Shown here: one piece after another, positions 53,005-62,707 of the stretch
Position numbering within the stretch: position 1 is the first letter of the stretch
Layout of the letters: every line of letters starts with the position of its first letter
Source of the DNA: Methanomicrobiales archaeon
GTDB lineage: Archaea > Halobacteriota > Methanomicrobia > Methanomicrobiales > JACTUA01
DNA: 64,000 bases
NCBI GenBank assembly: GCA_015660865.1
Contig: JACTUA010000001.1
Location: forward strand, 264,304-328,303
Direction: 5' to 3'
Notes under the pieces: model-generated
What the model was told of the DNA's origin: nothing
The model's database searches: none
What the model saw: only the letters and a program-made list of their open reading frames with translations
Program-made: the position numbers and the translations under genes

Positions 53005-54854
53005 AGCGTTACCTCTCCCTCACTCCCCTCAGCGAGGCCCTCGAGATCCTCGGTCGCTCCTTCACCTTCACCCCCTCCACCGAGCGGATCCCCGTCTCGA
53101 CGGCCAGCGGGAGGGTGACATCATCTCCCATCTTCGCCCGGTTCTCGGTCCCCGGAGCGCATCTTGCGGCCATGGACGGGATCGCGGTGCTCTCCGAGGA
53201 GACCTTCGGGGCGGGGGAGCAGCGGCCGGTCACCCTGCGGGAGGCGGTGCGGGTGAACACCGGGAACCTCCTCCCTCCCGAGGCCGACTCAGTTATCATG
53301 ATCGAGGATGTCAGGATCGATGGTGACCGGTTCACCATCCGCAGGCCGGCGACCCCCTGGCAGCATGTCCGCCCTGTTGGAGAGGATATCGGGGAGACCG
53401 AGATGATCCTCCCCTCCTCCCACCGTATTCGCCCCCATGAGATCGGGGCCCTCTCGGCCTACGGCATCGCGGAGGTGGAAGTCCTCACCGTGAGGGTGGG
53501 GCTCATCCCCACTGGCAGTGAGCTCGTTCCCCCCGGGGAGAAGCCAGGCCCGGGCCAGGTTGTAGAATCCAATACCGTCATGGCCGCGGCATGGCTCGAT
53601 AGGATGGGGGCCAGATGTACCCGGTATCCCCTTACCCCTGATGATCCCGGCCTCATCCGGTCCCGGCTCGGTGAGGCGGTGGAGGCGAACGATCTCGTGA
53701 TCATCTCGGCCGGCTCCTCTGCCGGCACGAGAGACTTCACCGCTGATGCGATAGCAGATCTCGGGGAGGTCCTCCTCCACGGCGTGGCCATGAAGCCGGG
53801 AAAACCAGTCATCCTTGGGCAGATATCAGGGAAGCCGGTCATCGGCCTCCCCGGGTATCCCCTCTCCGCGGTTACGGTCCTCCGGGAACTGGTGATCCCG
53901 CTCCTCTCCCGGTACGGGCTGCCCCGAGAGCCCGAATCCACGGTTCCTGCCGTCCTCTCCTCCACCCTCGCATCAGAGCTCGGGGTCGAGGAGTTCGTCT
54001 TCCTCTCCCTGGGGAAGATCCAGGGGCGCTGGGTGGCGGTGCCCCACGGACGGGGGGCCGGGGTCCAGATGAGCGGGGTACGGGCAAATGCATACCTTGT
54101 CATCGATGCCGGAGAAGAGGGGGTGGAGGCCGGGGAGGAGGTGCAGGCCCATCTCACAGTACCGGTCCAGGAAGCCGGGCAAGCCCTCATCCTGACAGGA
54201 AGCCATGACCCTGCCCTCGATCTCCTGGCAGACCAGCTGGCGAAGGCCGGGGTCTCTCTCCATAGTGCCCACCAGGGCTCCATGGGGGGCCTCATCGCCC
54301 TGAAGAAGAGGGTCTGTCACGGGGCCCCGATGCATCTCCTTGCTGACGATGGGACATACAACACCCCGTACCTCAGCCGCCACCTGCCGGGAGAGGATCT
54401 GGTCATCTTCTGCCTGGCAGGGAGGGAGCAGGGGATCATCTCCCGCGAGAACCTGGCCCTCGAGGACCTCCCGAAGGTCAGGTTTATCAACCGGCAGAAG
54501 GGATCCGGCACCCGGATCCTCCTCGACCACCTCCTTTCGCTCCGGGGGATCCCGCCGGGTTCCATCGCCGGTTACGACAGGGAGCTGACAACCCACCTCG
54601 CCGTTGCCCTCGCCGTAAAGACCGGCGAGGTGGACGCCGGCCTGGGGGTGTTCTCTGCGGCGAAGGCATTCGGCCTCTCCTTCGTTCCGGTGGCAAGGGA
54701 GCCCTACGAGATCGTCTTCCATGCCGATACCTGGGAGGACCCCCGGGTGAAGGCCCTCGCCTCGACGGTCACCTCGCCTTCGTTCCGGGAAGCGCTGGAG
54801 GCCCTCGGGGGCTATGACGTCAGCCTGACGGGCAGGCTGCGGCGACTGCCCTGA
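53001..54854 (+). CDS. moeA: MoeA fused to a periplasmic-binding-like (LysR substrate) domain
   Basis: A 617-residue second MoeA. Residues 1-400 are a complete MoeA (HLAAMDGIAVLSEE, VGLIPTGSELVPPG, VIISAGSSAGTRDF, GKPVIGLPGYPLSAV). Residues 415-617 are a PBP-like domain (HLLADDGTYNTPYL, VIFCLAGREQGIIS, NRQKGSGTRILLDHLL, EVDAGLGVFSAAKAFGLSFV), found fused in many archaeal MoeA proteins and thought to bind molybdate or tungstate. Start GTG 53001 overlaps the first moeA (GTGA). Two MoeA proteins may serve molybdenum and tungsten separately. Confidence 0.93.
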   Translation: MKRYLSLTPLSEALEILGRSFTFTPSTERIPVSTASGRVTSSPIFARFSVPGAHLAAMDGIAVLSEETFGAGEQRPVTLREAVRVNTGNLLPPEADSVIMIEDVRIDGDRFTIRRPATPWQHVRPVGEDIGETEMILPSSHRIRPHEIGALSAYGIAEVEVLTVRVGLIPTGSELVPPGEKPGPGQVVESNTVMAAAWLDRMGARCTRYPLTPDDPGLIRSRLGEAVEANDLVIISAGSSAGTRDFTADAIADLGEVLLHGVAMKPGKPVILGQISGKPVIGLPGYPLSAVTVLRELVIPLLSRYGLPREPESTVPAVLSSTLASELGVEEFVFLSLGKIQGRWVAVPHGRGAGVQMSGVRANAYLVIDAGEEGVEAGEEVQAHLTVPVQEAGQALILTGSHDPALDLLADQLAKAGVSLHSAHQGSMGGLIALKKRVCHGAPMHLLADDGTYNTPYLSRHLPGEDLVIFCLAGREQGIISRENLALEDLPKVRFINRQKGSGTRILLDHLLSLRGIPPGSIAGYDRELTTHLAVALAVKTGEVDAGLGVFSAAKAFGLSFVPVAREPYEIVFHADTWEDPRVKALASTVTSPSFREALEALGGYDVSLTGRLRRLP

Positions 54855-54992
54855 GAACTGCCTTCTCGGGGTGATGCATCCCGTCACCTCTTCGATCTCC
54901 CAGGTGCGGAACCTGGTGACGTTCTTCCCTGCCTCAAGCGCAATCGCGATCCCCGAGAGATTCAAAAAATGCTTTCTTATGGGAGATCCAAC

Positions 54993-57900
54993 ATGGTAGA
55001 GAATGACGGGTCGTGGAGAGTCCTCGTGAGGGCGGTGGAGAGCACCTACCAGGCCGGGGAGGTGGAGGAGTCTGTCCGGGAGTTCTGGAGGAGCGGGAAT
55101 ATCTACCGGAAGGTGCGGGATCTTCGGAGCAGGGGGAAACCTTTCTTCTTCGTCGACGGCCCGCCCTACACCACGGGGAACATCCACCTCGGCACGGCCT
55201 GGAACAAGATCCTCAAGGACTCGATCATCCGCTATCACCGTCTGAAAGGGAGGAACATCATCGAGCGGGCGGGCTATGACATGCACGGCCTCCCCATCGA
55301 GGTGAAGGTGGAGCACAAGCTCGGGTTCTCCTCGAAGAAGGAGATCGAGACCTTCGGCATCGGGGCGTTTATCGAGGAGTGCAGGCGCTTTGCCCTCGAG
55401 AACAAGGAGATCATGTCCGACCAGTTCCGCAGGCTCGGGGTCTGGCTGGACTTCGACAACCCCTACCTCACCGTGGCCCCGGGATACATCGAGGCTGCCT
55501 GGTGGACCCTCGCCCGGGCCGAAGAGAGGAAGATGCTCGAGAGGGGCCACCGGGTGGTGAACTGGTGCCCCCGCTGCGAGACCGCCATCGCCGACTCTGA
55601 GGTGGAGTACTGGGAGAGGAAGGACCCCTCCATCTTCGTGAAGTTCCCGGTGAGGGGCAGGGCGGACGAGTACCTGGTCATCTGGACGACCACGCCGTGG
55701 ACCCTCCCCGCGAACGTCGCCGCAGCGGTCCAAGCGGGCGCCATCTATGCGAGGGTCAGGGCAGAGAAGGACGGGCGTACAGAGATCCTCTGGATGGCTG
55801 ACGACCTGGTGGAGCAGGTGCTCAGGAAAGGCCGCTACCAGGACTTCACGGTCCTCGAGAAGGTCCCGGGCTCCGAACTCATCGGCCTCGAGTACGACTC
55901 CCCTCTCGCCGATAAGGTGCCGTTCCAGAGGGAATATACCCATAAGGTCACCGAGGCGGACTTCGTCACCCTGGAGAACACGGGGATCGTCCACATCGCT
56001 CCGGGACATGGCTGGGACGACTACCTCCTCGGGATGAAGGAAGGGCTCCCGGTCTTCTGCCCGGTTGACGGCACCGGCCGGTTCACCGCCGACGGAGGGG
56101 CCTATGCCGGGGTCTTTGTCAGGGACGCCGACGGGATCGTCCTCGAGGATCTCGGGGAGGCCCTCATGGCGAAGGGGGAGGTCGTCCACCGCTACGGCCA
56201 CTGCTGGCGGTGCAAGACCCCCATCATCTTCCGCGCCACCTCGCAGTGGTTCCTCAAGGCGTCGGAGATCAGGGAGCAGATGCTCGCCGAGTGCGCCGCG
56301 GTCACCTGGTATCCCGAATGGGCGGGATCGGCACGTTTCTATGACTGGCTGAAGGAGGCCCGGGACTGGTGTATCTCCCGCCAGCGCTACTGGGGGATCC
56401 CCATCCCCATCTGGGAGTGCGGGAGTTGCAGGTGCCACAAGGTCATCGGCACCATCGCAGAGCTCGAGGCCCTTTCAGGGGTGAGAGTCCCCGATCCCCA
56501 CCGGCCGTACGTGGACTGCATTACGATCCCCTGCGGCTGCGGCGGGACGATGCACCGGGTCGAGGATATCTTCGACGTATGGTTCGACTCCGCGGTGGCC
56601 TCGTGGGCGACCCTCGGTTTCCCCGGCGAGAGGGAGGCCTTCGAGAAGTACTGGCCCGCGGACTTCATCACCGAGGGGCAGGACCAGACCCGTGGATGGT
56701 TCTACTCCCAGCTCGGGGCCTCGGTCATCGCCTTCTCCCGCTCACCCTACCGGAGCGTGCTCATGCACGGCTTCGCCCTCGATGCCGAGGGGCGGAAGAT
56801 GTCAAAGAGCCTGGGGAACGTCGTCGCCCCGGAGGAGGTCATCGGGAAGGCCGGGGTGGACGTGCTCAGGCTCTACATCCTCTCGGCGAACGCCCCGTGG
56901 GACGACCTGAAGTTCAACTGGGAGGGGGTGAAGACGGTGAACCGGGCGGTCAACATCCTCTGGAACGTATACCGCTTCCCCCTCCCCTATATGATCCTGG
57001 ATGGTTTCAAACCTTCGGAGGACGGGGAAGGGCGGTTCGATCCCTCCCGGCTTCTCGGGAACCTGGGCACGATGCGCCCCGAGGACCGCTGGATCCTCTC
57101 CCGGATCGCGACCCTCACCGCCGAGGTGGACGCCGCGATGCAGGTCTGCGAGCTCCACAGGGCCACGAGGGCAATCTCCGAGTTCATCCTCGAGGACCTC
57201 TCCAGGTGGTACGTCCAGCTCGTCCGGCCCCGGATGTGGCTGGAGGGTGAGTCCCCGGAGAAGCAGCAGGCCTATGATACCATCTACTTCGCCATGCGAA
57301 GGCTCATCCAGCTCCTCTCGCCGTTCACCCCGCACCTTTCCGAGGAGATCTACCGGAACCTCCGTCTCCCGGGGGAGCCGGAGAGCGTGCACATGCTCGA
57401 CTGGCCGGGGGCGGACCCGGCCCTCACCGACCGGGATCTCGAAGCCGCCATGTCTGTCGTCCGCTCCTTCGACGACGCGGTGGCGAATGCCCGGCAGGCC
57501 GCGAAACGGAAGCTCCGCTGGCCGGTTGCGGAGTGTGTCGTGGAGACGACATCGCCGGAGGTTGCCCGGGCCCTCCGGGACCTCGAAGCTATCGCCCGGA
57601 ACAGGGCGAATGCGAAAAGGGTGACTCTCGTCGAGGGATCCTGGGACCGGATGGGGATCCGGGCCGAGCCGGTCATGAGGGCCATCGGCCCGGCCTTCGG
57701 GAAGGATGCCCCGAAGGTGAAGAAGCTCATCGAGGCCGCAGACGGGCGGACCCTCCGCGAGTCTCTCGAGAGGGACGGAACATTCCTCTTCACCGGCGGA
57801 GGGAAGTCCTTCGAGGTCACGCCTGCCCAGGTCGCATTCGAGAGGGTCATCCCTGACGGGTTTACGTCTGCACCCATGGAAGAGGGCACCGTGTACGTGG

Positions 57901-58211
57901 ACGGCGGGCTCACCCCGGAACTCGAAGGGGAGGGTTATGCACGGGAGGTTATCCGGAGGCTCCAGGAGATGCGGAGGCAGCTCAACCTTGCGGTTGAGGA
58001 GTTCATCGTCGCCGATGTTCTCATCGGGGACGAGAGGATTGCATCCCTCGTCCGGTCCGGGTGGGCCGACCGGATACGGGGAGAGGTCAGGGCACGATCC
58101 CTCTCCATCCGCCTCTCCGGGGACGCCGGAGCGGCGGAGAAGAGTGAGCTGGAGAACAGCTGGGATATCGAAGGGATCGAGGTCAGGACTGCCGTCTCAC
58201 GGGCTGCCTAG
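54993..58211 (+). CDS. ileS: Isoleucyl-tRNA synthetase
   Basis: A 1072-residue class I synthetase. HIGH-type motif is YTTGNIHLGTAWNKIL, the editing domain holds VIWTTTPWTLPANVAA, and the KMSKS motif is EGRKMSKSLGNVVAPEEV. The C-terminal anticodon part and the archaeal C-terminal domain follow (VYVDGGLTPELEGEGYAREV). I use ATG 54993 (MVENDG) behind GGGAGATC; ATG 54969 would add eight residues. Its last 15 bases overlap the convergent Thg1-like gene. Confidence 0.95.
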   Translation: MVENDGSWRVLVRAVESTYQAGEVEESVREFWRSGNIYRKVRDLRSRGKPFFFVDGPPYTTGNIHLGTAWNKILKDSIIRYHRLKGRNIIERAGYDMHGLPIEVKVEHKLGFSSKKEIETFGIGAFIEECRRFALENKEIMSDQFRRLGVWLDFDNPYLTVAPGYIEAAWWTLARAEERKMLERGHRVVNWCPRCETAIADSEVEYWERKDPSIFVKFPVRGRADEYLVIWTTTPWTLPANVAAAVQAGAIYARVRAEKDGRTEILWMADDLVEQVLRKGRYQDFTVLEKVPGSELIGLEYDSPLADKVPFQREYTHKVTEADFVTLENTGIVHIAPGHGWDDYLLGMKEGLPVFCPVDGTGRFTADGGAYAGVFVRDADGIVLEDLGEALMAKGEVVHRYGHCWRCKTPIIFRATSQWFLKASEIREQMLAECAAVTWYPEWAGSARFYDWLKEARDWCISRQRYWGIPIPIWECGSCRCHKVIGTIAELEALSGVRVPDPHRPYVDCITIPCGCGGTMHRVEDIFDVWFDSAVASWATLGFPGEREAFEKYWPADFITEGQDQTRGWFYSQLGASVIAFSRSPYRSVLMHGFALDAEGRKMSKSLGNVVAPEEVIGKAGVDVLRLYILSANAPWDDLKFNWEGVKTVNRAVNILWNVYRFPLPYMILDGFKPSEDGEGRFDPSRLLGNLGTMRPEDRWILSRIATLTAEVDAAMQVCELHRATRAISEFILEDLSRWYVQLVRPRMWLEGESPEKQQAYDTIYFAMRRLIQLLSPFTPHLSEEIYRNLRLPGEPESVHMLDWPGADPALTDRDLEAAMSVVRSFDDAVANARQAAKRKLRWPVAECVVETTSPEVARALRDLEAIARNRANAKRVTLVEGSWDRMGIRAEPVMRAIGPAFGKDAPKVKKLIEAADGRTLRESLERDGTFLFTGGGKSFEVTPAQVAFERVIPDGFTSAPMEEGTVYVDGGLTPELEGEGYAREVIRRLQEMRRQLNLAVEEFIVADVLIGDERIASLVRSGWADRIRGEVRARSLSIRLSGDAGAAEKSELENSWDIEGIEVRTAVSRAA

Positions 58212-58928
58212 GATCCCCTCGAGGAAGGCCCGCCCCTCGGGGCTCGAGAAGACGGGGAGATCCCTCTCGATCGTGACGACCCTTCTCACCGTCTCTACCG
58301 GCTCCCCGGCGCAGGGATCATAGCCGGGCCGCTCCTCCTTTCTCCTGTATACGAGGACCCCCCGCCTCTGCCAGGCCGGGGTCTTCGCGAGGTTCACCCC
58401 CCGGGAGAACATGAACTCGTGGAGCTCCTCGCTCTTCATGCCCGAGAGCCGGCGGGCCACCTCCCCCGGCCGTATCCCTTCCCTGAGGAGGGCCTCCTGG
58501 CAGTATGCGTTCAGGTGGTTCCGCCAGGCCTCCTGCTGCCTCCCGCACAGGTACTCGAGGACATAGCTTCGGGAGGCCACGATGACCCTCGCGTCGAAGG
58601 CGAGGGGCTGGTCCGCGGAGAGGGCCAGGGTGAGGCTGCTTGCTGCAAAGGATGCCAGGATCGAGTCGATCTTCTCGACCCGGCCCCTGAAGGGGAGGTC
58701 GGGGAAGTAGAGGCTGATCTCGTCGGAGAAGGTGAAGGCGAAGAGGGGGGAAAGGCCGCTCACCACGAGGAACCGCTCGCAGACCCCGGCCATGGCCCGC
58801 GAGAAGCCCTCGTCAAAAGGCCGCGAAAGGCGCAGCCTCTTTGCGAGCCTGTGGAAGGACCGGCCATCAAGCCTGACAAGGATGGGAGGGACGATGGAAA
58901 GGTTCCCGAAGATCTCTCTCTCTTCCAT
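58197..58928 (-). CDS. Thg1-like 3'-5' polymerase (tRNAHis guanylyltransferase family)
   Basis: A 243-residue enzyme that adds nucleotides in the 3'-5' direction, either for G-1 of tRNA-His or for tRNA 5'-end repair. Motifs: PPILVRLDGRSFHRLAKRL (metal Asp), LFAFTFSDEISLYF (second metal residues) and AYCQEALLR near the middle. It lacks the N-terminal extension of eukaryotic Thg1, so it fits archaeal Thg1/TLP. Ends inside the ileS 3' end. Confidence 0.88.
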   Translation of the reverse strand: MEEREIFGNLSIVPPILVRLDGRSFHRLAKRLRLSRPFDEGFSRAMAGVCERFLVVSGLSPLFAFTFSDEISLYFPDLPFRGRVEKIDSILASFAASSLTLALSADQPLAFDARVIVASRSYVLEYLCGRQQEAWRNHLNAYCQEALLREGIRPGEVARRLSGMKSEELHEFMFSRGVNLAKTPAWQRRGVLVYRRKEERPGYDPCAGEPVETVRRVVTIERDLPVFSSPEGRAFLEGILGSP

Positions 58929-59000
58929 AAAAAACAGGTATCGGGTGAGGAGGTCCCCTTTGCCGAAAGAAACGGGGCCCGCTCCTCGGATTTCACATCC

Positions 59001-59252
59001 TTACTCTTGCTTGAACGACGGGGAGAGGTGGCGGATGACGATAATATCGCCGATGGCCTTGATGATCCTGAAGGGGATCTTGATACCTTTGAACCCCTTC
59101 ACGTCCACCAGCTCGGGGTTGAGGTTCCCGATGGCAAGGGCGTCGAGCTTCTTGTTGTCCACATCGATCACGACATCCTCAACGTCCCCCACGTAGATTG
59201 CCTTATCGGTGTACACAGAGAGCCCGAATAGTTCGGTTATTTGCGTTATCAT
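59001..59252 (-). CDS. PRC-barrel domain protein
   Basis: A small 83-residue beta-barrel protein: MITQITELFGLSVYTDKAIY, VGDVEDVVIDVDNKKLDALA and VKGFKGIKIPFRIIKAIGDI. PRC-barrel domains take part in RNA maturation (RimM-like) or photosynthetic reaction centres; stand-alone archaeal ones are often next to division or ribosome genes. Divergent from the site-2 protease gene. Confidence 0.86.
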   Translation of the reverse strand: MITQITELFGLSVYTDKAIYVGDVEDVVIDVDNKKLDALAIGNLNPELVDVKGFKGIKIPFRIIKAIGDIIVIRHLSPSFKQE

Positions 59253-59303
59253 CGTTATCAGAGGAAGATAGCTACTTAAACATTAAAAAGATACTTGTCT
59301 CGC

Positions 59304-60440
59304 ATGGTCGGTTCCATCAAGATCGGGAGGATCTTCGGTATTCCGGTCCTCCTCCACTGGTCCTTTCTCCTCGCAATCCCCCTCTTTGCCTGGATCATCG
59401 GGACTGATATCGCTATATCGAGCGGTTTCGTCTTCGATATCTTCGGAATATCAAACCCGGACACGACACTCATCGTCCAGGGGTGGAACCCGTACATCCT
59501 CGGGGCCGTCGTCGCCCTCGCCCTCTTCCTCTGCGTGCTCATCCACGAGCTCGCCCACTGTGTCGTGGCCCTGCGGAGGGGGATCAAGATCAACAGCATC
59601 ACCCTCCTCATCCTCGGCGGGGTTTCCTCCATCGAAAATGAGCTCCCGGACCCCAGGGATGAGCTGCCCATGGCCCTCGCCGGGCCCCTGACGAGTTTCG
59701 CCCTCGGCATCCTCTCCTGGATCGTGGTCATCGCAGGAGCTCCCCTCATCGGCGACCGCCCGTTGGCAGGCGTGGTGATCTTCCTCTTCGGGTACCTCGC
59801 CCTCCTCAACCTGATCCTCTTCGTCTTCAACCTCCTCCCGGCCTTCCCCATGGATGGGGGGAGGGTGCTCCGGGCATGGCTCGCACAGCGGATCCCCCTT
59901 GCCCGGGCGACGAAGATCGCCGCCGACATCGGGAAGATCTTCGCCTTCCTCTTCGTCATCTTCGGTTTCTTCACCTTAAACTTCGTCCTCATCATCATCG
60001 GGATCTTCATCTACCTGGGGGCAGACCAGGAGTTCTTCGCCGTGCGATCCACGGTCCTCCTCAAGGACGTGGCAGTGAAGGACGTGATGTCCACGAACCT
60101 CGTTACCATCGGCCCAGATATGCCCGTGCCCGAGGTGATCCGGCTCATGTACTCCACAAAGCACCTCGGCTTCCCCGTGGTTGAGATGGGCGTGCCCGTC
60201 GGTATGGTCACCCTGGAAGATGTCCACAAGACCTCGGAGATCGACAGGGATGCGAAGCGGGTGAGGGACATCATGGCAAGGAACCTGATCACCCTCCCCC
60301 CGACAGCCATGCTCTCAGATGCCTTCAGGCTCATGTCGAAGTACAATGTCGGACGCATCCCGATCGTCTCGGAGAATACCCTCCTCGGCATCGTCACCCG
60401 CACCGACATCCTCAAGGTGATGGAGCTCAGGGAAGCCTAG
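59304..60440 (+). CDS. Site-2-protease-like membrane metalloprotease with CBS domains
   Basis: A 378-residue membrane protease. Six membrane segments with zinc motif VLIHELAHCVVALRRG (HEXXH) and, further on, FPMDGGRVLRAWLAQR (third ligand Asp). Two CBS domains (about 250-378, VKDVMSTNLVTIGPDMPVPE and MARNLITLPPTAMLSDAFRL) may sense AMP/ATP and gate the site, as in SpoIVFB-type proteases. Start ATG 59304 is used instead of TTG 59295. It would release factors from membrane-bound proteins. Confidence 0.92.
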   Translation: MVGSIKIGRIFGIPVLLHWSFLLAIPLFAWIIGTDIAISSGFVFDIFGISNPDTTLIVQGWNPYILGAVVALALFLCVLIHELAHCVVALRRGIKINSITLLILGGVSSIENELPDPRDELPMALAGPLTSFALGILSWIVVIAGAPLIGDRPLAGVVIFLFGYLALLNLILFVFNLLPAFPMDGGRVLRAWLAQRIPLARATKIAADIGKIFAFLFVIFGFFTLNFVLIIIGIFIYLGADQEFFAVRSTVLLKDVAVKDVMSTNLVTIGPDMPVPEVIRLMYSTKHLGFPVVEMGVPVGMVTLEDVHKTSEIDRDAKRVRDIMARNLITLPPTAMLSDAFRLMSKYNVGRIPIVSENTLLGIVTRTDILKVMELREA

Positions 60441-62088
60441 AAGCCTGGAAGGAGATGGCCCAGTCCAGGGGATTCACCCCTGCGACGGCCCTGAACGCTG
60501 CCAGGTCTGTGAAGGGACGGGCAGCGGCGATAGCCCCTGCCTTCTTCTTCCCAATCCCCGGGAGCCAGGCCAGCGCCTGGATGGGGAGCCGGTTCACCTC
60601 GATCGGGCATGGGAGGGCGGTGATGGACCGCATCCCCCAGTCCACCACGACGGCATCGAGCACGCTCCTCACCGGAACCTGGAGGGGGATCCCCACGAGG
60701 ACGGGGTAGGATCCCATCTGCCTGCCATAGGAGATCCGGCCGGACACCTCCACGATGACCCGGCGGAGGATGGTCCCGAGGGGAAAGATCCTCGCGATCA
60801 TGGGATGATCGAAGTCCTTCCTCACCTTCTCCTTGAACCTGCGGAAGAGCCGGTCATGCTTCCCGAGGGTGTTGTCCTCGTAGGCCCGGGTGCCGGGAAA
60901 TGCCATGAGCCTCCGGATGTTCACACGGCGGACGAGAAGCCTTTCGGCGAGAATGTCGGCGAGGAACCGCTCGTTGAGGGAGAAGGTCTCTTCGGTCTCG
61001 CCGGCGAGGCCGATCACGAAGTTCAGGCCAGGCAGGAGTTCTGGTATCCCTTCCCTTCGCATCCCCCCCTCCTCGTTCACCACCCGGATGGCCTGCAGGA
61101 CCTGGTCAGGGGTTGCTTTCAGGTTGTTCGCACGCACCACCTCCGGGTCAGCGGTCTCCATCCCGAAGGCTGCCACGTCCCCGGGGGTATGCCCCTCGAC
61201 GATGGTCCGGAGGGCTTCGCGGCTCGCTTCCTCGTGGCGGGCTATGGTCCCGGGGTTCACGTTGTCGATGTGGAGGGTGAGGAGGTCCGGTGCAGCCCGC
61301 CGGATCCCGGTGAAGAGATCACCCAGCAACCCGGGATCCGGCCTCGGGAACTCCCCTCCCGTTCCCCCGTAGGTGAGGAGATCGGGCTGCCTCCCCAGCC
61401 GGTAGTGGCGGGCACCGTTCGCCGAGAGAGCTCTTACCTCTGAAGCGATCTCCTCCACCGTCCGGAACCGGGGCGGGCCGTAGAACGGCTCGGTGCAGAA
61501 GGAGCATCCTCCCGAGACAGACCGGCTGCAGCCCGTCGCGGTCTCGAGCTCGCACATGAGGTGGGGGAAGGAAGGGTGCTCGCGGATCACGGGAGCCCCT
61601 ACAACCAGCCACTCACTCAGCTGGCGATAGTCCCCCTCGCTCCTCGGTTCGCCACCGGAGAGGAACGAGTCCAGGGCACCTGCAGGAGATCCCTCCAGGA
61701 GGACTGAAAAACCGGTGATCTCCCGCTGCAGCGCCTTAGTACCACCCCGTGGCGAGAAACCGAAGAGGATGGGCCCGCCGAGGAAGGTCCTGGGGTGCCG
61801 GAGGGTGGACCCCACCTGCTCGATCTCCCCGAGGGTGGCTGGTGTTCCTCCGAGGTATTTCCCCGGCACCGTGACCCCGGCCACCATCACCACCATCCCG
61901 GCCTTGTCGAGGGAGAGGAGGAGGGAGGGATCCTGCCTCAGCTGGTCGATGGTATGGTAGGTGACACGGTGCCCCCTGCTGAGGAGGACGCCGGCGAGTG
62001 CGCGGACATGGGGTGCAATGTACGGCGGGACCCCGAGGCAGGCGGGTTCGTCGATGTACCCGTCCAGGATGACCGCGTCAGAGGTCAT
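60427..62088 (-). CDS. Radical SAM protein with C-terminal helix-hairpin-helix
   Basis: A 553-residue archaeal radical SAM protein. The N-terminal 160 residues resemble a cobalamin-binding-type domain (SRGHRVTYHTIDQL). The Fe-S motif is C187-x7-C195-x2-C198 (TGCSRSVSGGCSFC), not the usual CX3CX2C. The TIM barrel includes HIDNVNPGTIA, FGMETADPEVV and FVIGLAGETEETF. A C-terminal HhH motif (WLPGIGKKKAGAIAAARPF) suggests nucleic-acid binding. It resembles COG1031; substrate unknown. It overlaps mptE by 11 bases. Confidence 0.85.
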   Translation of the reverse strand: MTSDAVILDGYIDEPACLGVPPYIAPHVRALAGVLLSRGHRVTYHTIDQLRQDPSLLLSLDKAGMVVMVAGVTVPGKYLGGTPATLGEIEQVGSTLRHPRTFLGGPILFGFSPRGGTKALQREITGFSVLLEGSPAGALDSFLSGGEPRSEGDYRQLSEWLVVGAPVIREHPSFPHLMCELETATGCSRSVSGGCSFCTEPFYGPPRFRTVEEIASEVRALSANGARHYRLGRQPDLLTYGGTGGEFPRPDPGLLGDLFTGIRRAAPDLLTLHIDNVNPGTIARHEEASREALRTIVEGHTPGDVAAFGMETADPEVVRANNLKATPDQVLQAIRVVNEEGGMRREGIPELLPGLNFVIGLAGETEETFSLNERFLADILAERLLVRRVNIRRLMAFPGTRAYEDNTLGKHDRLFRRFKEKVRKDFDHPMIARIFPLGTILRRVIVEVSGRISYGRQMGSYPVLVGIPLQVPVRSVLDAVVVDWGMRSITALPCPIEVNRLPIQALAWLPGIGKKKAGAIAAARPFTDLAAFRAVAGVNPLDWAISFQASRLP

Positions 62089-62707
62089 GGCCAGCGAGCC
62101 TGAGGAGCTCCCGGGCGAAGAGGAGCTTCCCCCTCTTCACCGGCCCCACGGTGGGATCGTCCAGGTCGAAGCCCGCGAGAACGACCTCTGATGCATCCAG
62201 GGCGTCGGCGAGGAAGACGGCCCTGTCGCCGTCAGAGAATCCGCCGAAGTTGTGGATGCTCCCGAAGGGCCTGCTCTGGGTTGTGCCGACAAGGGGGCCG
62301 GGGAAACGGGGAACCCAACTGCGGAGGAGGGCCATGTTGTCCCCGTGGGCGTGGACGACGATAACCGTGCCGCCACGGTTCATATCGATGAAGGCATCGG
62401 TGGCGCCGTCCAGGTCCGTGACGATGGCATCAGGAAGGATGCCCCGGGCATAAAGCCGGTTGGCGGCCCCATCCGCGGCAATGACGGTACCCTTGATCCG
62501 GTCCAGTTCTTCGATCAGGTTCGGGCCGTTCCCACAGACCGTGACGGCTCTCCCACGGATGAGCCCTGCGAGAAGGGGCAGATCGTCCCGCGGGAGCAGG
62601 GAGGAGAGGAGGATCGCAGCCTCCTCGTCCCGTGCCCGGTCAAAGGAGAAGTGGTCGAGGATCCGGAGGTAATAGGGTTCCCAGTCCTCAAACCTCGAAA
62701 ATCTCAT
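62078..62707 (-). CDS. mptE: 6-hydroxymethylpterin diphosphokinase, MptE-type
   Basis: A 209-residue archaeal kinase that diphosphorylates 6-hydroxymethyl-7,8-dihydropterin for tetrahydromethanopterin (and folate-like) synthesis. Motifs: VTVCGNGPNLIEELDRI, VIAADGAANRLYARGILPDA and TDLDGATDAFI; the fold is the DUF115/thiamine diphosphokinase type. No relation to bacterial FolK. Start ATG 62707 overlaps the RCK-DHH gene by 20 bases. This supports a methanogen origin. Confidence 0.9.
   Translation of the reverse strand: MRFSRFEDWEPYYLRILDHFSFDRARDEEAAILLSSLLPRDDLPLLAGLIRGRAVTVCGNGPNLIEELDRIKGTVIAADGAANRLYARGILPDAIVTDLDGATDAFIDMNRGGTVIVVHAHGDNMALLRSWVPRFPGPLVGTTQSRPFGSIHNFGGFSDGDRAVFLADALDASEVVLAGFDLDDPTVGPVKRGKLLFARELLRLAGHDL

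Noticed and set aside
54855-54968. Protein-like minus-strand stretch (IAIALEAGKNVTRFRTWEIEEV) between moeA and ileS
   Set aside because: It looks protein-like but has no plausible start and the frame runs on into antisense moeA. At most it is a decayed remnant.
53973-56438. Very long minus-strand ORF (821 codons) opposite moeA and ileS
   Set aside because: Both genes on the plus strand are unambiguous. The antisense frame stays open only because of codon bias.
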